Below are positions 28,501-39,500 of a DNA stretch of 64,000 nt, one piece after another. The notes beneath the pieces were generated by a model. The model searched no databases, had not been told where the DNA came from, and saw only the letters and a program-made list of their open reading frames with translations. Source of the DNA: Ashinkailepas kermadecensis (taxonomy: Eukaryota; Arthropoda; Thecostraca; Neolepadidae); assembly GCA_034440615.1 (NCBI GenBank), contig JAOTOM010002938.1, positions 1-64,000 on the forward strand. The letters run 5' to 3'. The stretch's first letter is position 1, and every line of letters begins with the position of its first letter. Made by a program: the position numbers and the translations under genes.

Positions 28501-31438
28501 CCAACACAATAATCTTGTTGTTATTGTGTGTTTCCAAACACAGCGTAAGTGCAATAGCTTATGACCACATGAGTCTTTTTCTAGTCCTTGCACTGCTCTC
28601 CAGCGCAGATAAGAATTGAATGTCCATTTAGATTGACAACTTGAAATTGAAGTGTCCATACACAGTGACGTGCAGACGTATGTTCTGTTGCAGACTTTGC
28701 AGGTGGAGAGATTGCTCCACTGGACCAACCAGTGAGCCCTCTCGTCACCGACCAGCCCTCTTTTGCAGACGGTGCCACCGTAACGAGTCCATCTACACGG
28801 TGTTGAATTTGTCGCCTCTATACGATGTGGCGGAGGTGCGTCGATATCGGCAGCAGCTGGGCCTGGACCAGCACCTGGAGGCGCTCAGGCACCAGATACA
28901 GGTCAGTGACCCCTGGACTGGACGCAGGCCAGTGTCCACCCGCTCCGAAGTGGCGATGAATGAACATGCAAGGTCATGCGTGGTCTTTAAAAATTCCAAC
29001 TGCGTCTCTTAATGCCCTTACTTTGGTCATTTGCAGTGTGTTTGTGCTGGTGGCACAACGCATGGGTGTTGATGGTGATGCTTTCAGAGTAGCAATCAGT
29101 CACAGTTGTTTTCAATCAAAGGCAAGAATAGGAGAGAAGCTTTAGACCGCAGATCATCCGATGGCACCATTGCTTTCTTCGAGCAAAGCAAAGGAAAAGG
29201 AGTCATTTCTGCAGATGTTGAGGCTACCTTCGAGTCAGTCCCATGGAAGTACCTTACAACAGCTCTAGAAAAGTGCTGTTTTTTTGCAGGATTTTCAATA
29301 CTCGGTTATCCTGTAAATGTGACTTATCAAAATGTCTTGATAATAATTATAAGTGACAATATAGAAGATAACGTACATCTACAGCAGTGGATACAAGGAG
29401 ATCCAGTCGGCGGGTACCTCTTCAGCAAAATTGATTGGTCCCCCACTGGGTGAAGAGGTTTCGCCTAAAAACATCGGCTGTTTCCGGGTGGTTTGGTCGG
29501 TCACTGTCCATTTACTAGGATCCATGTTCACCTGAGGAGTTCCTTAGAAACCAGTAGTGCTCGATCGCCCCAAAGTGATGCAATTGTGCAACACTGTACC
29601 TGGGATATCTAGCATACTAGCAAAGTCATCACTTCAGGAGTTTCCGTTGCGACGTTATCTCATCGGGAAGAAAATTTGACGAAGCACAGCAGGCGTTCTG
29701 TTCATTTTGAGTAAGTTAATTGAAATAAATCTTAAACGAATATTTTAAGGAGGAAATTTTATGTTACAAAGGGAATATTTGTTCGGCCAGCTTGTCCCAT
29801 TTTACAATCGACTACACCACGCCGCCCGCGAATCCAATGCTGAAGTCGCGGGGAAATCTGGGAACATGTTGGCATTTGAACGACGTCGGCAAACACCAAC
29901 AGCCGTGACACAGCGAGTACACTGATGCCTGCTGGTACATAAATGCTGAAGCTATCCAAAGCGGGGGGGGGGGCGGACTTCTGAAAACACTACTGCTTTC
30001 TATGACTATCTTCACTTATAGTTCGTATCGCATCCGCTAGCTGTGAGCGGAGCGCTAGTATCAGCATGGCCGCCTCTGTCTCCTGCCGATTTCATTGCAA
30101 AAACGCGCCACGAAGCGCATGGAGTCTCTGAAATGCTGAAGGTGTGTCCGACGTCATATCCTTGTGCCACCATGTCGCCCTCAAGCCCAAGTAACCAATA
30201 AATGTGCCACCATGTCGTGCCACTATGCGCACGTAATGACGCATAGAAAACGTCAGATTTGCGCGGGTAAAACGTCCCGTGCAGCCAGAGCACTGCTGTA
30301 AAGCACGAGTTCTGCACTGGTGGGCACTGACGATCGTTGTCACGTTTCCATGCTGTTACCCAGCATGCAGCAGCTGGGTAACAGCCCATGGCCCATGCAC
30401 TGTGCAAATCATTCCGACGTGATGCTAACCTGGCGCCCATTCTATTGTGAGCAGAGGCCCTGAACCGACTCCGCCCCTGTGACGTCGCACATCGTCTGTG
30501 ACGTCACACTGTGTCGTCAGCTGTACCGTTCTCCGCCTCAGGTGGACACGGACGTGGAGATTCTGACGCCGCGCGCCAAGGAGCAGCTGCGTCAGCTGGC
30601 TGGGACCGACCTGGCGCACTTCAGCTACACGGCCATCTCGGCAGCGGTACGGTGGGGGGCGTGTCGTCAGAGGCTGGAGCTGTCCCTCCCCTCTACTGAC
30701 CTGTCGGCAGCGGTACGGTGGCGGGCTTGTCGTCAGGGGTTGGGGCTGTCCCTCCCCTCTACTGACCTGTCGGCAGCGGTACGGTGGCAGGCTTGTCGTC
30801 AGGGGTTGGGGCTGTCCCTCCCCTCTACTGACCTGTCGGCAGCGGTACGGTGGGGGGCGTGTCGTCAGGGGCTGGGGCTGTCCCTCCCCTCTACTGACCT
30901 GTCGGCAGCGGTACGGTGGGGGCGTGTCGTCAGGGACTGGGGCTGTCCCTCCCCTCCACTGACCTGTCGGCAGCGGTACGGTGGCGGGCTTGTCGTCAGG
31001 GGTTGGGGCTGTCCCTCCCCTCTATTGACCTGTCGGCTGACGGATGGCTTGGAGGTCTGAGTGCGTCGGATTTGAAGTCACGCTCTCTTGTCTCTGACAC
31101 CATTCAGGTTGTCGCAATTGCATCCAATTTCTCGTTAAATCTGCACTTAGGTTTAAGTATATTTGGCCAATTTGTTGCAAGGGTGAAATTTGTAGCTGAA
31201 ATCTATGTACCACTTGTTCAATTTGACTCAAGTTGTAGATCGACTTCTGTTGAAATTGGCGTTCTTATGCCGAAACTGGTTGCACAATTTTTGACCTATT
31301 TTCCCCCGCGTCGAATATGGTGCGAGATATGCCATAATTGAATGCACATTACCAAATTGGTTCGATACAAGTTTATGTGTATGTATACGACAATAATATA
31401 ATATATAATATATAATAATGTGGACAATAACACATACG

Positions 31439-31469
<31 letters not shown>

Positions 31470-31482
31470 CATATATATTTAT

Positions 31483-31522
<40 letters not shown>

Positions 31523-34500
31523 TATATATTATTGTCTCTGCTATAAAGAAAACCAGGGGAGAAACGGATTTCTCCACGAAGTCCCATGCATGCAATGCAA
31601 TGCCTATCCTTGAGGAATTATATGATGGGAAGCCTATGAGTCCTGCTCGCTCGCCTGTTTTACATTATGTTTTAGTTTTTACATAAGAGCGTGCTGGCGG
31701 CCGAACCTGACAACTTCTAAGCATCCAATTTGTGTGAACAAATATGAGTCATCGACGGTCTTACTGTTTCAGCAAGGCGCGTAATTAGCTGTAAATCACG
31801 CCTATATTTTTAATTATTGATGCAATGTCACGAGAATATCGCCTTGAATACGTTTCGCCGACCCGTCACCGGCAGCTTCACGAGAATATCACCTTGAATA
31901 CGTTTTGCCGACCTGTCACCGGCAGCTGGAGGAGCAGATCACCTCCTTGGACCTGCGGGGGCTGGGGCAGGAGGTGGAGGAGGCAGGGCAGGAGCTGCCC
32001 GCTGACCAGAGGAGCATCGCCATCCGGATGCGCAACCAGGCCATCATCCTGAAGGCGCAGAAGCGGGTGGTGGATGGCATGCTGAAGATAGTGCAGGACG
32101 TCAAGGTGGGTTCACGCAGCCAGTGTACTACCCCTACTGCACTGTCAACGTCCCCTGCTCTCTACCACACTGTCAATGTCCCTCCTCTCCCACACTGCCA
32201 ATGTCCCCTGCTCTCCCACACTGTCAACGTCCCTCCTCTCCCACACTGTCAACGTCCCTCCTCTCCCACACTGCGATGTCCCCTGCTCTCCCACACTGTC
32301 GATGTCCCCTGCTCTCCCACACTGTCGATGTCCCCTGCTCTCCCACACTGTTAACGTCCCCTGCTCTCTCCCACACTGTCAATGTCCCTCCTCTCCCACA
32401 CTGTCGATGTCCCCTGCTCTCCCACACTGTCAACGTCCCCTGCTCTCTCCCACACTGTCAATGTCCCTCCTCTCCCACACTGTCGATGTCCCCTGCTCTC
32501 CCACACTGTCAACGTCCCCTGCTCTCTCCCACACTGTCAATGTCCCTCCTCTCCCACACTGCCAATGTCCCCTGCTCTCCCACACTGTCGATGTCCCCTG
32601 CTCTCCCACACTGTCAACGTCCCCTGCTCTCTCCCACACTGCCAATGTCCCTCCTCTCCCACACTGCCAATGTCCCCTGCTCTCCCACACTGTCGATGTC
32701 CCCTGCTCTCCCACACTGTCAACGTCCCCTGCTCTCTCCCACACTGCCAATGTCCCTCCTCTCCCACACTGTCAACGTCCCCTGCTCTCTCCCACACTGT
32801 CAATGTCCCCCTCTCCCACACTGCCAATGTCCCTCCTCTCCCACACTGTCAACGTCCCCTGCTCTCTCCCACACTGTCAATGTCCCTCCTCTCCCACACT
32901 GTCAACGTCCCTCCTCTCCCACACTGTCAACGTCCCTCCTCTCCCACACTGCGATGTCCCCTGCTCTCCCACACTGTCGATGTCCCCTGCTCTCCCACAC
33001 TGTCGATGTCCCCTGCTCTCCCACACTGTTAACGTCCCCTGCTCTCTCCCACACTGTTTCTCCCACACTGTCGATGTCCCCTGCTCTCCCACACTGTCAA
33101 CGTCCCCTGCTCTCTCCCACACTGTCAATGTCCTCCTCTCCCACACTGTCGATGTCCCCTGCTCTCCCACACTGTCAACGTCCCCTGCTCTCTCCCACAC
33201 TGTCGATGTCCCTCCTCTCCCACACTGCCAATGTCCCCTGCTCTCCCACACTGTCGATGTCCCCTGCTCTCCCACACTGTCAACGTCCCCTGCTCTCCCA
33301 CACTGCCAATGTCCCTCCTCTCCCACACTGCCAATGTCCCCTGCTCTCCCACACTGTCGATGTCCCCTGCTCTCCCACACTGTCAACGTCCCCTGCTCTC
33401 TCCCACACTGCCAATGTCCCTCCTCTCCCACACTGTCAACGTCCCCTGCTCTCTCCCACACTGTCAATGTCCCCCCTCTCCCACACTGCCAATGTCCCTC
33501 CTCTTCCACACTGTCAACGTCCCCTGCTCTCTCCCACACTGTCAATGTCCCTCCTCTCCCACACTGTCAACGTCCCCTGCTCTCTCCCACACTGCCAATG
33601 TCCCTCCTCTCCCACACTGTCAACGTCCCCTGCTCTCTACCACACTGTCAACGTCCCTCCTCTCCCACACTGCCAATGTCCCTCCTTTCCCACACTGTCA
33701 ACGTCCCCTGCTCTCTACACACTGTCAACGTCCTCCTCTCCCACACTGTCAATGTCCCTCCTCTCCCACACTGTCGATGTCCCCTGCTCTCCCACACTGT
33801 CGATGTCCCCTGCTCTCCCACACTGTCGATGTCCCCTGCTCTCCCACACTGTCAACGTCCCCTGCTCTCTCCCACACTGCCAATGTCCCTCCTCTCCCAC
33901 ACTGTCAACGTCCCCTGCTCTCTCCCACACTGTCAATGTCCCTCCTCTCCCACACTGCCAATGTCCCCTGCTCTCCCACACTGTCGATGTCCCTGCTCTC
34001 CCACACTTTCGATGTTCCCTGCTCTCCCCCACACTGCCCAATGTCCCTCCTCTCCCACTGTCGATGTCCCCTGCTCTCCCCCACACTGCCAATGTCCCTC
34101 CTCTCCCACACTGTCGATGTCCCCATGCTCTTCCCAGAACTGCCGACGTTCCCTCCTCCCCACACCATCGACGTCCCTCCTCCCCACACCATCGACGTCC
34201 CTCCTCTCCACACCATCGACGTCCCTCCTCCCCACACCATCGACGTCCCTCCTCCCCACACCACCGACGTCCCTCCTCCCCACACCACCGACGTCCCCCC
34301 TCCCCACACCATCGACGTCCCTCCTCCCCACACCATCGACGTCCCTCCTCCCCACACCATCGACACGTTCCCTCCTCCCCACACCATCGACGTTCCTCCT
34401 CCCCACACCATCCACGTCCCTCCTCCCCACACCATCGACGTCCCTCCTCTCCCACACCATCGACGTCCCTCCTCCCCACACCATCGACGTCCCTCCTCCC

Positions 34501-36478
34501 CACACCATCGACGTCCCTCCTCCCCACACCATCGACGTCTCTCCCCTCCCACACTGTTGCGCACACAGGCTTCTCATGTGTGTGTGTGTGCGTCTTTATT
34601 TATAATCAAAATGGCCTTTGCTGCTGACGTACTTTTCAGCTGTTCGTGATCGTAAGAGCATATCATATATATCATGAGGGATTGGCAATGAATGGGTGTT
34701 GGGCGGTGAGAATACGAGTGCTAGTAGACGAACAGCTCAGCGAAGCAGACGACGTTTATTACAATTATCATACAGAACAGATTGGCTGGCCAGCGAGGTA
34801 GATGTTTGCTGTGGTGCGACCATTCTGTATAAATGTATTGTTCCAATATTGCTACAGCCTTGTTGTTCGATGCGCTTCTCCTATATGTTTCCAATGTTTG
34901 TTAGCTTATTATTTATGCTCTGATCGGTGCTCGCTGAGGGTACAGCCAAGGTTGTTCAGTTGGTTTTCACACGGCCATGCTCTACGTTTCGTCCTTCCCG
35001 GACATTCTCAAAAGACAACGCAGGCAATTCACTTGTAATGCATATTATTGGTTTAAAAGACAACCAACTGATCGCATATTCAGTTGTTAATTTTCGGTTT
35101 CGAGTCAATAATCGGAGGCCAATTTCACTAACATCACAAGCTGTGCATTCACACCGAATTTGGTGTGAATACGCCTTTAGGTAATCTTCAAGTATTACCC
35201 CTGACACTTTCTTTATATCAACAACGTATTTATGTCATGGTCAGCTGACTGCCAGTCAGTTGTTGGTGACTTAAATGTTAAATAAGATGATATATAATTA
35301 TTACAAATACATCTTAGTAAATCAAACATAATTAAATAAGATTTCCTAAAGACGTATTCACACCAAATTCGGTGTGAATACACAGCTTGTGATGTTAGTG
35401 AAGTTTGTCTCAAGTAGACAGATTCAAATTCACAAACGCAAAACAATGATTCTAAAATTATGGAGGAACGTGCCGCAGCAATGCAGCTACGGTGCCCTTC
35501 AGTGCCCAGCAATGCGCAGTTACGTGCACATTTCCATATGCACGCATGCACTAGCTCAGCCTAGACTGGGTCAGACCTGGCCCTACGGATGGCCCATCGT
35601 ATAGTGATAGTGTGTTGTGCGCATTCGCCTGCCGGTTATGCAGCCGATCCTTTCCACGAATAAGAATGGCCTCCAGAACTTCCGGTCGCCTCCTCTCTGG
35701 ATGCTTGGCTATGATCTTCGCGTTTCATTTCATTGTTGCTCTTTTGAAGTCGTCATCATCGTGTGTCAATGTATGCGCGTGTGGTCCTCCGCTTTGCACA
35801 TGCATCGTTGCGCTACTTTGCAGGTGCATTGTTATCCTTCCTCACGGTGGCTAGGACTCACTACAACGACACTGAGTAGGCGCATAGTAATGCATCTGCG
35901 AAGTGGGGGATCACATTTACGTGCATCGGCACACGACCACCTCGGCAGAACAACAATGGCATCACATGGGGAGGTCATGGTCAAACAGCCACACCGGAGG
36001 CGACCACGAGACAAGGAGGTCATCCTTGTTTGTGAAAAGAACCAGCTGATCAACCGATAGGCAAACGCGTGTGGCAGCCTATCACTATGCGATGGCCCCA
36101 CCGTCGGGCCAAGGCTGACCTAATCTAGGCCGACTTAGTGAAGTGCATGTGTACATAGACATGTGCTTGGTTGTCGAAGCTGTGCATTGCTGGACACCGA
36201 AGATAGCTGCGGCACGTTCCTCCATGATTTTCGAATTATTGTTTTGTGTTTGTCAATTGTATTCTGTTTACCTGAATCCCGACTGAAAACCAACGACGGA
36301 ATATGTAATAAGTTGTCTTCATAACTGACAGTATCTATTGCGTTTATAATGTGAGTGTTGCCTCTTAGAATGTCCCAGGGAGGGCCAAATGTCAAGCATA
36401 GGTTATAAACGAGCAAACATTAAATACAGATATATAGATGTCGATCAACAAGGCGCCAGTAACTTTCAATAATAAGTC

Positions 36479-36547
<69 letters not shown>

Positions 36548-39500
36548 CGAGTGGCCTAGGGGTAAGATGCTCGTCTCACAATCGAAAGATTGTGGGTTCG
36601 AGTCTCACCTGTCGCTACTCTTCGCCCGCGACCAATCGGCGTGAGAGATTGGCGACGCTGTATGACTCAACGGTTGACGTGTCGTAAAACCAATAACCAA
36701 CCTATATATATATATATATATGCCCTGCGCTAGCACAGCGGCAGGCCTGCCCCTGATAACCTCGTGACCCGCCGGCAGAACTCGGTGGCGGCGCTACGGC
36801 AGCACGCCATGTTCAACGACACAAATGTCACGGAAGCAGCAGAGGCGCTCTCCAAGCAGGCGGAGGCCGCCCAGGTCTACCTGAACACCAGAGGTCGCGC
36901 GGAGGTGACCAAGGTCAGTGACACGGTCGCGCAAACACTCGGCGGTGCAGAGCACAATACGCACGTAATTTCGCTTCCAACACTGACGGGGAATGAAGCT
37001 GCGCTGTTCTTAGCGTATGCGTATTGTATGTGTATTTTTAAGAAGACTGGGCGTTCGTGGTGTTTGGAAGAAATTTGTATTTTCGGACTTACACATTTAG
37101 CACCTTCAAGCGAAATTGCGTGTGGCGATCTGACCGGTTGACCTGACTTGACCTGACCGGCCCGTCAAGACGGTCAAGGTTTATCAAATGAAAGCGATTT
37201 GATCGGGGGAGGAAGTGATTGCCGAATGTTGTCTGCTGTTGAAATGCTGTGCAAGCCTCTTCAGTCTGGTGGGTGATCAATTAATGTGACAACTCTGTCA
37301 GCCAATAGATTAATGCAAATGGGCCCTTCTAGTGGTATATGGCTCGTGGCCCGATAGTGGTATATGGCTCGTGTCTACATAGTTTCCTATGATGTGCTTA
37401 CCCTGAGTTGGCTTTTAACTTAGTTTTATCCGGAATGCGTAACTTGTCCGCGGCAAAAGATATATGAATGACAAACTATACGTGCATCGTGAAGGTATGT
37501 GTTGATGCCTAACTGTTTAGGCGTTTCGGTCGGATGGTCTATTGCTTGCGACATTTGTGTGCACAACATTTTGAAACCGAATCAGAGCCGCCCAACATTG
37601 TTGCATATAGTCTGATATTTTACTCTCTAAAAGTTGTCCAAAAGTCGCGTATTAAGCTGGAAGGCCTGCGGTATCCTTGTTTGTAGCTGGCGTCGCCAGC
37701 AGCCCTACTAACCCGCCGACCAACCATGACGTCACCTTGTGACGTCACTGGCGACACCTTGTGACGTCACCGTGGCCAACAGCTTGCCGAGCAGTTCACC
37801 GGTGAGCTGGTGTCGCGCCTGGACGGCTACGCGGACCACGTGGAGGGCAGCTTCCGGCAGTCGCTGGGCCGCTGCGGCCCGCTCAGCACCGTTTACAACA
37901 GCACGGCCGTCACGCTCTGCAGCAACGTCGTCTACCCGTTCGTGAGTGTCTCGGTGGGCGCCTGCGGTGTGACGTCAGCGCGCGCCGGCTCCGCGGTGGC
38001 TCGCGAGCGGCGGAGCCGACGTGGCCCAGTGTGAGGAGTGACGTCACAGCTGGATGCGTTTTCATTGGCCGTCGTGAGTGGCACCGTCGCCGGTGGGTGA
38101 CGTTGAAGCTCGCAGTTGACGTTGTCGTCTGCGAGTGGTTCCGTTACGTCTTCGGCCGGCCAGTACGTCTCTGTCGCCCAGCGAACGATTCGGCCATGTC
38201 GCCCAGCGAACGATTCGTCCCTGTCGCCCAGCGAACGATTCGGCCATGTCATCCGGCGAACGACAAAGGAGAGCTTTGGGGGGGGGGGACGAGTGGTCTA
38301 GGGGTAAGATGCTCGTCTCACAATCGAAAGATTGTGGGTTCGAGTCTCACCTGTCGCTACTCTTCGCCCGCGACCAATCGGCGTGAGAGATTGGCGACGC
38401 TATATGACTCAACGGTCGACGTGTCGTAAAACTAATAACCAACCAAAGGGGAGCTTTGGGTTAGGGACTCGTCACATGACTTGTCGCAGTGAGATGTGTG
38501 CAGAGGTGTAGTTAAAGAAATGTACACCAACCCTGCTAAGATAATGGCCAGACCCGGAAATAGCTCCCTACGAGTTTCCGTGTTCCATGTTTGAACTAAC
38601 GTGGAGCGTGTTTCGCTGTTTTTTACCGTCTCCATGGGTATGTTTTGTGTAAGGACCTGTTCTGGTTCTTCGTTATGGGGATTCATGTGTTGTAGTTGTG
38701 TGTCTCCTGTATCTCAGCTTTTCAAATTGGACTGATGTTGGTGTGTGACTCGCATAACACCTAGGTGAACGTGGATCTGTGTTGTCTGTCCCCGACCCTC
38801 TCAACTGGGACTGATCTGTGTGTGCCTAACGTCTGGGTGTCCATCGGCTGTGTGTGTGCTGTACACCTGTGAGACTGATGTGTGTGTGTGACCGTGAATG
38901 CTTGTGCGTGTGCGTCTGCGTGTGCGTGTGCGTGTGCGTGTGCGTGTGCGTGTGCGTGTGCGTGTGCGTGTGCGTGTGCGTGTGCGTGTGCGTGTGCGTG
39001 TGCGTGTGCGTGTGCGTGTGCGTGTGCGTGTGCGTGTGCGTGTGCGTGTGCGTGTGCGTGTGCGTGTGCGTGTCCGTGAGACTGATCAGTGTGTGTGTGC
39101 GTAAACGCGTGCTGTGCGTACGTCGGCGTGCTGCTGCTCACCATCCTCCCTCAGTGAGACTGATCGTGTGTGTGTGACCCTCAAACGCCTTCTGGGTGTT
39201 TGGTGTGCTGTCTTCCGTGAGACTGATCAGTGTGTGTGTGACCCTCAGAACGCCTTCTGGGCGTCCATCGGCTGGTGTCTGCTGCTCACCATCCCCTCCC
39301 CCGCCATTGGGACTGATCAGTGTGTGTGTGACCCTCAGAACGCCTTCTGGGCGTCCATCGGCTGGTGTCTGCTGCTCACCATCCCCTCCCCCGCCATTGG
39401 GACTGATCAGTGTGTGTGTGACCCTCAGAACGCCTTCTGGGCGTCCATCGGCTGGTGTCTGCTGCTCATCATCCCCTGCATCGTCCTCAGTCTGGTGTTG

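Noticed and set aside
32123..34627. 834-codon + frame and several other frames over 100 codons, both strands
   Set aside because: They lie wholly on 24-28-bp minisatellites; all frames stay open because the unit lacks stops, and composition is pure repeat.
35612..36101. 147- and 89-codon frames
   Set aside because: They lie inside the foldback element and mirror each other across its centre.
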